Shown in pieces: positions 1-7,684 of a stretch of DNA of 18,445 bases (position 1 is the first letter of the stretch; each line of letters starts with the position of its first letter). The position numbers and the translations under genes were made by a program. Origin of the DNA: Rhodospirillales bacterium. GTDB lineage: Bacteria > Pseudomonadota > Alphaproteobacteria > MPNO01 > UBA2964. The notes under the pieces were generated by a model. That model saw nothing but the letters and a program-made list of their open reading frames with translations. It did no database searches and was not told where the DNA came from. The DNA lies in NCBI GenBank assembly GCA_002727395.1, contig PBWY01000058.1, forward strand, positions 1 through 18,445, in the 5' to 3' direction.

Positions 1-83
1 AATGTTGTCTTACCATGATCAACATGGCCGATAGTTCCAACGTTACAGTGCGGCTTTGTACGCTCAAATTTTTCTTTAGACAT
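1..83 (-). CDS. tuf: Elongation factor Tu, second copy (N-terminal fragment, cut by window edge)
   Basis: Only the first 27 codons plus two bases are present; the rest lies beyond position 1. The reading starts with ATG at 83 and gives the EF-Tu N-terminus, including the start of the GTP-binding P-loop (GHVDHGKT, residues 19-26). All 83 bases are identical to the start of the complete tuf gene at 15559-16749. EF-Tu delivers aminoacyl-tRNA to the ribosome as a ternary complex with GTP. The gene lies 44 bases downstream of fusA on the same strand, the usual end of a str operon (rpsL-rpsG-fusA-tuf). The ribosome binding site reads GAGGAAAG, slightly better than that of the other copy. The rest of the gene is inferred, not seen. 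Confidence 0.96.
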   Translation of the reverse strand, partial: MSKEKFERTKPHCNVGTIGHVDHGKTT

Positions 84-127
84 AGTCTTTCCTCAACAAT
101 TTATTCCGATCGTTTATCTTTTAGTAT

Positions 128-2209
128 CTATGACGCGTATTTCTCACGAACCTCCTCGGCTACAGCTGATGGCACTTGCTGGTAGTGCTCGAATTCCATT
201 GTAAATTGAGCTCTACCTTGGCTTAAAGACCGAAGAGTATTAACATAACCAAACATATTTGCTAGTGGGACTGAAGCCTTTATAACTTGAGCATTAGCAC
301 GCTGCTCCATTCCTGCGACTTGTCCTCGGCGTGAATTAAGATCACCTATTACGTCACCCATATAGTCCTCAGGAGTAACAACCTCGACTTTCATCATTGG
401 CTCTAATAAAACAGGCTTACCTTTTGGTGCCACTTCCCTATAAGCGGCTCGGCCAGCTATTTCAAATGCCATTGAGCTAGAATCTACATCGTGAGAAGCA
501 CCATCCACCAAAGTGACTTTAAAATCAATCATAGGAAAACCAGCAACTACTCCTGTTTGCCGCATAGCTTCAATACCTTTTTCAACAGAAGGTATAAACT
601 CTCGAGGGACAGAACCTCCAACAACTTTACTCTCAAATTGAAAACCTGAACCGGGCTCCAAAGGTTCTGCTATAATTTTAACTCTGGCAAATTGCCCCGA
701 ACCTCCAGTTTGTTTTTTATGCGTATAGTCAACTTCTGCTGTTTGTTTAATAGTTTCCCTATAAGCAACCTGTGGCTGCCCTACATTTGCACCAACCTTA
801 AACTCCCTTTGAAGCCGATCTACTATGATTTCAAGATGTAATTCCCCCATCCCACTTATAACTGTTTGGCCACTCTCTTGGTCAGTAGCAACACGAAAGG
901 AAGGATCTTCTTGTGCCAAACGGGCAAGTGCCAATCCAAGTTTATCTTGGTCAGCTTTAGTCTTAGCCTCAACTGCAACCTCGATAACTGGGTCAGGAAA
1001 CTCCATACGCTCTAATATAACCGGACTTGAGGAAACGCATAAAGTTTCACCTGTCGTAGTATCCTTTAATCCAGCTATTGCAACTATATCTCCAGCACGA
1101 GCCTCATCTATATCTTCTCGAGAATTTGAATGCATTAATAGCATACGGCCAACTCGTTGTTTTTGATCTTTTACACTATTTAAGACTTGTGTACCAGCCT
1201 GTAATACACCTGAATAAATACGTACAAACGTAAGCGAACCAACAAATGGATCCGTTGCAACCTTAAAAGCAAGAGCAGAAAAAGGTTCATCATCATTACT
1301 GTTACGAACAACAGTATTATCATCTTTTCCTGGAATCACACCATTTATAGGCGGAACTTCTGTCGGTGAGGGTAAATAGTCTACTACAGCATCTAAAAGT
1401 GGCTGAACGCCTTTATTTTTAAAAGCAGATCCATTGAGAACTGGCACTATATCTCCACCAATAGTACCCTTGCGTATACAATCTTTAAGAGTAGCTGGCC
1501 CTATGTCAAGACCTTCTAAAAAGGCCTCCATAGCTTCATCATCGTACTCAACAGCAGCCTCAATGAGTTTAGAACGCCATTCTTCCGCCTGCTCGGTGTA
1601 ATCAGCAGGTATATCAACAATCTCAAATTCTGCACCAAGGGTTTCCGCTTTCCATACGATGGCCTTTTTCTCTATTAAATCAATTATACCATCATAATTT
1701 GACTCAGAGCCTAGCGGTAAGTTTACAACTACTGGCGTTGCACCAAGCCTGTCTACGATCATCTCCACGCATCTAAAAAAGTCGGCACCCACCCTGTCCA
1801 TCTTATTAACAAAACATATCCTAGGGACTTCATACTTATCCGCTTGACGCCAAACTGTCTCTGATTGAGGCTCAACTCCTGCAACGCTGTCAAAAACAGC
1901 TACAGCACCGTCAAGCACACGAAGGCTACGCTCTACCTCAATAGTAAAGTCTACGTGTCCAGGTGTATCGATTATGTTAATACGATGGTCATTCCAAAAA
2001 CAGGTTGTTGCTGCCGAGGTTATCGTTATTCCTCGCTCCTGCTCTTGCTCCATCCAGTCCATAGTCGCACTTCCCTCGTGAACTTCGCCAATTTTATAAG
2101 ATTTACCTGTGTAATATAGGACCCTCTCAGTAGTTGTCGTTTTGCCAGCATCTATGTGGGCCATAATGCCAATGTTTCTATAACTTTCTAATGGAGTTGT
2201 ACGTGCCAT
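128..2209 (-). CDS. fusA: Elongation factor G
   Basis: EF-G is the GTPase that moves tRNAs and mRNA through the ribosome after each peptide bond, and with RRF it splits ribosomes for recycling. The 693-residue product has the normal family length. The GTPase motifs are all visible: P-loop AHIDAGKT at 17-24, switch I RGIT at 59-62, DTPGH at 81-85 and NKMD at 135-138. The later domains are continuous to the usual C-terminal region. It starts with ATG at 2209; a GGGA about 10 bases upstream may serve as ribosome binding site. It sits 21 bases after rpsG and 44 bases before the second tuf, so it is part of the str operon. It is a single intact frame with no sign of damage, and reads as the canonical translocase rather than the EF-G2 or TetM type. 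Confidence 0.98.
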   Translation of the reverse strand: MARTTPLESYRNIGIMAHIDAGKTTTTERVLYYTGKSYKIGEVHEGSATMDWMEQEQERGITITSAATTCFWNDHRINIIDTPGHVDFTIEVERSLRVLDGAVAVFDSVAGVEPQSETVWRQADKYEVPRICFVNKMDRVGADFFRCVEMIVDRLGATPVVVNLPLGSESNYDGIIDLIEKKAIVWKAETLGAEFEIVDIPADYTEQAEEWRSKLIEAAVEYDDEAMEAFLEGLDIGPATLKDCIRKGTIGGDIVPVLNGSAFKNKGVQPLLDAVVDYLPSPTEVPPINGVIPGKDDNTVVRNSNDDEPFSALAFKVATDPFVGSLTFVRIYSGVLQAGTQVLNSVKDQKQRVGRMLLMHSNSREDIDEARAGDIVAIAGLKDTTTGETLCVSSSPVILERMEFPDPVIEVAVEAKTKADQDKLGLALARLAQEDPSFRVATDQESGQTVISGMGELHLEIIVDRLQREFKVGANVGQPQVAYRETIKQTAEVDYTHKKQTGGSGQFARVKIIAEPLEPGSGFQFESKVVGGSVPREFIPSVEKGIEAMRQTGVVAGFPMIDFKVTLVDGASHDVDSSSMAFEIAGRAAYREVAPKGKPVLLEPMMKVEVVTPEDYMGDVIGDLNSRRGQVAGMEQRANAQVIKASVPLANMFGYVNTLRSLSQGRAQFTMEFEHYQQVPSAVAEEVREKYAS

Positions 2210-2230
2210 GATAATAATCCCAGAATTGCT

Positions 2231-2701
2231 CTACCAACGGTAGTGCGAAAAGGCTTTATTTGCCTCTGCCATCTTATGAGTGTCTTCTCTTTTTTTAACA
2301 GCCACCCCGCGGCTATTCACGGCGTCTAATAGTTCACCAGATAATCTCTCTACCATTGTATTTTCACCGCGAGCTCTAGCAGCTCCTATAAGCCAGCGAA
2401 TAGCGAGGGCTTGCCTACGATCAGACCTAACCTCCACGGGAACTTGATAAGTAGCCCCACCTACTCTTCGCGAACGGACCTCAACGGCTGGCTTAACATT
2501 CTCCAAAGCCTCATGGAATAATGCTAGAGGTTCCTGTCCTGTTTTAGACTTAATATTTTCAAAAGCTCCATAGACTATGGATTCTGCAGAAGATTTTTTA
2601 CCGTCCTGCATGAGACAGTTCATAAATTTAGCAACTACGAGGTCTCCAAACTGAGGGTCTGGGTTCACAGTTCTCTTTTCTGCTGCACGACGACGAGACA
2701 A
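2231..2701 (-). CDS. rpsG: 30S ribosomal protein S7
   Basis: S7 is a primary binder of the 3' domain of 16S rRNA; it organises the small-subunit head and lines the tRNA exit region. The 156-residue product matches the common family length, and the highly conserved segment around VKPAVEVRSRRVGG lies at about 69-92. The start codon is TTG at 2701: the product must begin MSRRR to match the family, the next in-frame Met is residue 27, and a strong GGAGG lies 8 bases upstream of the TTG. The gene follows rpsL after only 15 bases and precedes fusA by 21. In E. coli S7 represses its own operon by binding a longer rpsL-rpsG spacer; no room for that site exists here, so control is probably different or placed elsewhere. 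Confidence 0.97.
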   Translation of the reverse strand: MSRRRAAEKRTVNPDPQFGDLVVAKFMNCLMQDGKKSSAESIVYGAFENIKSKTGQEPLALFHEALENVKPAVEVRSRRVGGATYQVPVEVRSDRRQALAIRWLIGAARARGENTMVERLSGELLDAVNSRGVAVKKREDTHKMAEANKAFSHYRW

Positions 2702-2716
2702 AATACAATCCTCCAG

Positions 2717-3088
2717 TTACTTTGGTCGTTTAGCGCCATATTTTGATCGGCGCTGTCTTCGGCTTTCGATGCCTTGAGTGTCTAATGTTCCTCGAATAAT
2801 ATGGTATCGAACACCTGGTAAATCCTTAACACGGCCACCCCGTATCATAACAACAGAATGTTCCTGAAGGTTATGGCCTTCTCCGGGAATATAGCTTGTG
2901 ACCTCAAAACTATTAGTCAAACGAACTCTTGCTACTTTTCTTAAAGCAGAATTAGGTTTCTTTGGTGTTCTAGTATATACACGTGTGCAAACCCCTCGTT
3001 TCTGAGGGCATCCTTGTAGTGCAGGCACTTTGTTACGCTGCAAGGGTGCTTTACGTGGCTTACGTATTAACTGGTTTATAGTAGGCAT
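2717..3088 (-). CDS. rpsL: 30S ribosomal protein S12
   Basis: S12 sits at the decoding centre and affects translational accuracy. The 123-residue product has the full family length. The TPKKPNS loop carries Lys43 and the GRVKDLPG loop carries Lys88, counting the initiator Met; these are the residues whose substitution gives streptomycin resistance in E. coli, so this allele looks sensitive (inference). Asp89 is the site methylthiolated by RimO in E. coli. The start is ATG at 3088; the ribosome binding site is weak (GTGG near -9, AAGGA further up). It is the first gene of the str operon, 298 bases after rpoC, downstream of a promoter candidate and a folded leader. Confidence 0.98.
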   Translation of the reverse strand: MPTINQLIRKPRKAPLQRNKVPALQGCPQKRGVCTRVYTRTPKKPNSALRKVARVRLTNSFEVTSYIPGEGHNLQEHSVVMIRGGRVKDLPGVRYHIIRGTLDTQGIESRRQRRSKYGAKRPK

Positions 3089-3258
3089 CTGTTTACCACT
3101 TTATTCCTTAAACATTTAGAAACAGGGAGCATAACATCAGTTATACGCCCATAGAAAAATAGAGAAGTAAACTAGGTTCACTTCCCTTGGGTCATTTCGC
3201 CGACCCCAAGCATAATAAGTCCTGTTCTTCTAGAGCTTGAATCTATACTCTTATTCAG
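3089..3258 (-). promoter_or_regulatory. Structured leader upstream of rpsL
   Basis: This is the inferred 5' leader of the str operon, about 170 bases from the predicted start of transcription to the rpsL ATG. On the minus strand it holds two hairpins in a row. The first (3186-3210) pairs CTTGGG-GTC with GACCCAAG, with one bulged base. The second (3164-3184) has an 8-bp stem (one G-U pair) with loop CCTAG and is followed closely by a run of five T's around 3154-3158. The second could act as a weak terminator or attenuator. No open reading frame of note is seen. The rest of the rpoC-rpsL gap (3294-3386) shows no convincing terminator for rpoC. The role of these hairpins is inferred from position only. 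Confidence 0.45.
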
Positions 3259-3264
3259 GCGCGC

Positions 3265-3293
3265 ATACTAGTTAGACCTTTAGCCCCCGTCAA
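3265..3293 (-). promoter_or_regulatory. Candidate sigma70-type promoter of the str operon
   Basis: On the minus strand a -35 box TTGACG (5 of 6 to consensus, at 3288-3293) is separated by exactly 17 bases from a -10 box TAGTAT (4 of 6, at 3265-3270). The bases just after the -10 box are very G/C-rich (GCGCGCC), as in promoters of ribosomal genes that are shut down by ppGpp in E. coli; that regulation is inferred. It lies between rpoC and rpsL and would allow the str genes to be expressed separately from rpoBC. Confidence 0.6.
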
Positions 3294-3386
3294 GCAACAA
3301 TAGTAATTGAATAAAATATATTTGCCTAATAAATCCAATAGATTCCTACTTTTGACGAAAACACTTACTCACAAACAGTTATCACT

Positions 3387-6300
3387 CTATTTGGGGGATA
3401 AACTATCATCTAAATTTTCTTCCGCTATAGATATTTCTCCAACTTCTGGAGCTAACTCTTTAGCTGTTTCAGCTCCCTCTTGCTTTGCTTTTATTAGTTC
3501 ATTTTCAACTTCTCGCTGAATCTGACTCATCATCTGTCCTGTTCCTGCAGGAATTAATCTGCCAACAATAACATTTTCTTTTAAACCAACTAAACGATCT
3601 GCTTTACCAGCTACAGCGGCCTCTGTAAGAACCCGTGTCGTCTCTTGAAAAGATGCAGCAGATACAAATGATCTAGTTTGCAGCGAAGCTTTCGTAATAC
3701 CTTGTAATACAGGGATAGATCGGGCCAAGACTAGACCTTCATCAGACGCCCGCTCATTTACCTCTCGGAACTCAACCCTATCGACTTGCTCGCCTATCAA
3801 GAAAGTTGTCTCGCCTGGATCTATAATTTCAACTTTCTGCATCATCTGACGACAAATTACCTCAATATGTTTATCATTGATCTTAACACCTTGCAGCCGG
3901 TAAACATCTTGGATTTCGTTTACTATATATACTGCAAGTGCCTCTACTCCCATTACTCTGAGAATATCATGTGGTGCAGGATTTCCATCCATTAACGGAT
4001 CACCACGCATGACATAATCTCCCTCATGAACACTTATATGTTTGCCTTTAGGAATAAAATATTCCATTGGCTCAAGTTCTTCATTTTCTGGTACAACTAT
4101 GATCCTACGTTTTGACTTATAATCCTTACCAAATTCTACATGCCCATTAATGTCTGATATAATTGCATGATCCTTTGGTTTTCGGGCTTCAAAAAGTTCC
4201 GCAACCCTTGGCAGACCACCCGTTATATCACGAGTTTTACTTGATTCTTTAGGTATTCGGGCAAGGATATCACCTGCGTGCACTACATCTCCATGATTTA
4301 CAGAAAGAATGGCATCTACAGAGAGAAAGTATTGAGCTTCTCTTCCATTTGCTAGTTGCATCACATCACCTTGTTTATCTACTAACACCACCCTTGGCTT
4401 GAGGTCAGATCCTCTTGCTTGTTGTCGCCAGTCAACGACGACACGGTTCGAAACACCGGTCTGCTCATCAACTATCTCTCTAAATGAAAGGCCCTCAACC
4501 ATGTCAACAAAATTAACAGTGCCGGGGCATTCAGAAACTATCGGTAAAGTAAATGGATCCCATGTTGCAAGGGTTTCTCCTTTTTCCACCTGATCACTAT
4601 CATTGATGAATAATTTTGCTCCATATGGAATTCTATGACGAGCTCTCTCTCCACCACGTTCATTTCGCAAAACAATTTCTGTATTTCGGCTCATCACAAT
4701 ATTAGTTCCTGAGCTGTCTTCAACAACACTTTGATTTTCAAGAGAAACTTTGGCATCTACTGAAGCTTCAACACTTGACTGCTCTGCTCCCCGCTGTGCT
4801 GCTCCACCTATATGAAATGTCCTCATCGTAAGTTGAGTGCCAGGCTCACCAATTGACTGGGCGGCAATTACCCCAACAGCTTCACCTTGATTCACTATTG
4901 TTCCTCTTGCTAGATCCCTGCCATAACACAGAACACACACACCATCTTTAGCTTGACAAGTCAAAACTGATCTAATCTTTACTGAGTCAACACCAGCGTT
5001 ATCAATCTTTTCAATGTCGGCTTCTTCTATCATTGAATTTTTTTCGACTATCACATCACCACTTACGCTATCAATAATGGGCTCATGGGCAAATCTTCCC
5101 AGTATACGTTCTCCAAGATTCTCAATGATCTCACCGCCCTCAATTACAGCTTTAACTGTAATACCTTCTTCAGTTGAACAGTCATATTCATTAACGATGC
5201 AGTCTTGAGCCACATCTACTAGTCTTCGTGTTAAATAACCGGAGTTTGCTGTTTTCAGAGCGGTATCAGCTAATCCTTTTCTCGCTCCATGAGTAGAATT
5301 AAAGTATTGCAAAACAGTTAACCCTTCTTTAAAATTTGAAGTAATAGGAGTTTCAATGATCTCACCAGATGGTTTGGCCATTAACCCACGCATTCCGGCT
5401 AATTGTTTCATTTGTGCTTCTGAACCTCGTGCCCCAGAATGTGCCATCATATAAATAGAGTTAAAAGCTCCACCACTTCTATTATCTGCTTCTTCAGTCT
5501 GCATACCATCCATCATAGCCCTTGCTATACGATCTGTACATTGGGACCAAGCATCTATAACTTTATTATATTTTTCTCCTTGAGTTATTAACCCATCTGC
5601 ATATTGTTGCTCGTATTGTTTAACTAAATCAGTAGTAGTTGAAACCATTTCATACTTCTCAGGTGGAATAATCATATCATCCTTACCAAATGATATTCCT
5701 GCCCTAGTCGCATTCTTAAAGCCCATATTCATGACTCGATCAGCAAAGATTACTGTTTCTTTTTGACCACAATTCCGATAAACCGCATCAAAAACCATAG
5801 TCAATTCACGCTTGGTCAATAACTTGTTAATCATATCAAAAGATAAAGCTGGATGTTGAGGTAAAACCTGGCTTAAAAGCATTCGCCCTGGTGTTGTTTC
5901 AGCACGCTGTGAAACATTCTCACCGTTTTCATCTAATCGGTCTATCCTGCAGATAATTTTTGCGTGAAGAGAAACTACACCGTCATCTAGTGCTTTCTCA
6001 AGTTCGCCAAAGTCAGCAAATGCCATACCTTCTCCAGGTTCACCTTCACGTGTATAAGTCAAATAATATATGCCTAATACAATATCTTGGCTGGGTACGA
6101 TTATTGGCTTACCATTTGCTGGACTCAAAATATTATTGGTAGACATCATTAAAACACGTGCCTCTAGCTGTGCCTCCGGAGATAAAGGTACATGTACGGC
6201 CATTTGGTCACCATCAAAGTCGGCATTAAAAGCTGCACAGACTAATGGGTGTAATTGAATAGCCTTACCCTCGACTAAGGTAGGCTCAAACCCTTGAATA

Positions 6301-7601
6301 CCAAGCCTATGCAGGGTAGGTGCTCTATTTAATAATACAGGGTGTTCCCTAATCACTTCTTCAAGAATATCCCAAACTTCAGGTCGCTCTTTCTCAACCA
6401 TTCTTTTGGCAGCTTTAAGAGTAGTTGCCATTCCATACATTTCTAGTTTTGAATATATAAAAGGCTTAAATAACTCTAATGCCATTTTTTTAGGTAATCC
6501 GCATTGATGTAAAAGCAAATCGGGGCCAACAACAATCACCGATCTTCCAGAATAATCAACACGTTTTCCTAAAAGATTCTGCCGGAAGCGGCCTTGCTTA
6601 CCCTTAAGCATATCAGACAAAGACTTCAATGGTCTTTTGTTTGCACCGGTAATAACTCGCCCCCTTCTACCATTATCAAAAAGAGCGTCCACAGATTCTT
6701 GCAGCATTCGCTTTTCATTTCTAACAATAATATCAGGTGCACGTAATTCTATTAGACGTTTAAGACGATTATTTCTATTAATTACTCTACGGTAGAGATC
6801 ATTAAGATCAGAAGTTGCAAATCGACCTCCATCTAAGGGAACAAGTGGCCTTAATTCTGGTGGAATTACAGGAACTACTTCAAGAATCATCCACTCAGGT
6901 AGGTTTCCTGAAGACAGAATTGATTCAATGAGCTTCAATCGCTTAACAAGTTTTTTTCTTTTTGCTTCAGAATTAGTATCTACAAGTTCTTCCCTTAAAG
7001 AAACTTTGTCTTCTTCAAGGTTCAAACGAGAGAGCATTGATTTTAGCGCTTCAGCACCAATTTGTGCTGTAAAGCTATCTTGACCATATTCATCTTGTGC
7101 TATTCTATATTGCTCTTCATTAAGTAACTGTTTGTCTTTCAAGGGCGTAAGACCAGGCTCTGTAACAACATAATTTTCAAAATAAAGAACACGCTCCATA
7201 TCCTTTAGTGTCATATCCAATAACAACCCGACCCGAGAAGGAACAGACTTCATGAACCAAATATGAGCAACGGGGGAGGCGAGCTCAATATGACCCATTC
7301 TTTCTCGACGTACCTTAGATTGAATAACCTCAACGCCACATTTTTCACATACAACACCGCGAAACTTCATTCTTTTGTATTTACCACAAAGACACTCATA
7401 GTCCTTTATTGGGCCGAAAATCCTTGAACAAAACAGGCCATCACGCTCAGGTTTAAAAGTCCTATAGTTTATTGTCTCAGGCTTTTTGATTTCACCATAA
7501 GACCAAGAACGGATTTTATCAGGTGATGCAATTGAGATTCGAATTTGATCGAATCTTTGAGTGTTAGCAGCTGGACCAAAGAGATTCATCAATTCACTCA
7601 T
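3387..7601 (-). CDS. rpoC: DNA-directed RNA polymerase subunit beta'
   Basis: Beta' forms half of the active-site cleft of RNA polymerase and carries the catalytic magnesium. The 1404-residue product is close to E. coli length. Visible landmarks are the N-terminal zinc site (Cys70, Cys72, Cys85, Cys88), the catalytic NADFDGD loop at 459-465 with its three Asp residues, the bridge-helix region near 785-800, the second zinc site (Cys808, Cys882, Cys889, Cys892) and the trigger-loop start GTQLTMRTFHIGG at 921-933. The long trigger-loop insertion known as SI3 in proteobacteria follows it. It starts with ATG at 7601 behind a good GGAGAAG ribosome binding site. It follows rpoB by 83 bases and is cotranscribed with it. 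It is intact, with no unusual breaks. Confidence 0.99.
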   Translation of the reverse strand: MSELMNLFGPAANTQRFDQIRISIASPDKIRSWSYGEIKKPETINYRTFKPERDGLFCSRIFGPIKDYECLCGKYKRMKFRGVVCEKCGVEVIQSKVRRERMGHIELASPVAHIWFMKSVPSRVGLLLDMTLKDMERVLYFENYVVTEPGLTPLKDKQLLNEEQYRIAQDEYGQDSFTAQIGAEALKSMLSRLNLEEDKVSLREELVDTNSEAKRKKLVKRLKLIESILSSGNLPEWMILEVVPVIPPELRPLVPLDGGRFATSDLNDLYRRVINRNNRLKRLIELRAPDIIVRNEKRMLQESVDALFDNGRRGRVITGANKRPLKSLSDMLKGKQGRFRQNLLGKRVDYSGRSVIVVGPDLLLHQCGLPKKMALELFKPFIYSKLEMYGMATTLKAAKRMVEKERPEVWDILEEVIREHPVLLNRAPTLHRLGIQGFEPTLVEGKAIQLHPLVCAAFNADFDGDQMAVHVPLSPEAQLEARVLMMSTNNILSPANGKPIIVPSQDIVLGIYYLTYTREGEPGEGMAFADFGELEKALDDGVVSLHAKIICRIDRLDENGENVSQRAETTPGRMLLSQVLPQHPALSFDMINKLLTKRELTMVFDAVYRNCGQKETVIFADRVMNMGFKNATRAGISFGKDDMIIPPEKYEMVSTTTDLVKQYEQQYADGLITQGEKYNKVIDAWSQCTDRIARAMMDGMQTEEADNRSGGAFNSIYMMAHSGARGSEAQMKQLAGMRGLMAKPSGEIIETPITSNFKEGLTVLQYFNSTHGARKGLADTALKTANSGYLTRRLVDVAQDCIVNEYDCSTEEGITVKAVIEGGEIIENLGERILGRFAHEPIIDSVSGDVIVEKNSMIEEADIEKIDNAGVDSVKIRSVLTCQAKDGVCVLCYGRDLARGTIVNQGEAVGVIAAQSIGEPGTQLTMRTFHIGGAAQRGAEQSSVEASVDAKVSLENQSVVEDSSGTNIVMSRNTEIVLRNERGGERARHRIPYGAKLFINDSDQVEKGETLATWDPFTLPIVSECPGTVNFVDMVEGLSFREIVDEQTGVSNRVVVDWRQQARGSDLKPRVVLVDKQGDVMQLANGREAQYFLSVDAILSVNHGDVVHAGDILARIPKESSKTRDITGGLPRVAELFEARKPKDHAIISDINGHVEFGKDYKSKRRIIVVPENEELEPMEYFIPKGKHISVHEGDYVMRGDPLMDGNPAPHDILRVMGVEALAVYIVNEIQDVYRLQGVKINDKHIEVICRQMMQKVEIIDPGETTFLIGEQVDRVEFREVNERASDEGLVLARSIPVLQGITKASLQTRSFVSAASFQETTRVLTEAAVAGKADRLVGLKENVIVGRLIPAGTGQMMSQIQREVENELIKAKQEGAETAKELAPEVGEISIAEENLDDSLSPK

Positions 7602-7624
7602 TTAGACTTCTCCAAAATATTTTT

Positions 7625-7660
7625 TAGCTGTTTTAGCTACACTCTGAGAACATCTCAAAG
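7625..7660 (-). other. Two small hairpins in the rpoB-rpoC spacer
   Basis: Reading the minus strand between rpoB and rpoC, an 8-bp hairpin (7642-7660, loop of 3 bases, one G-U pair) is followed by a 5-bp hairpin (7625-7639, TAGCT/AGCTA). Neither is followed by a clean run of T's, so I do not read them as terminators. They may stabilise the mRNA or mark a processing site; this is a guess from position. Confidence 0.35.
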
Positions 7661-7684
7661 TTACGCGACTAAGTTTTAAAAGTT

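Noticed and set aside
3294..3386. Intrinsic terminator directly after rpoC
   Set aside because: Only short AT-rich inverted repeats are present, with no stem plus T-run layout.
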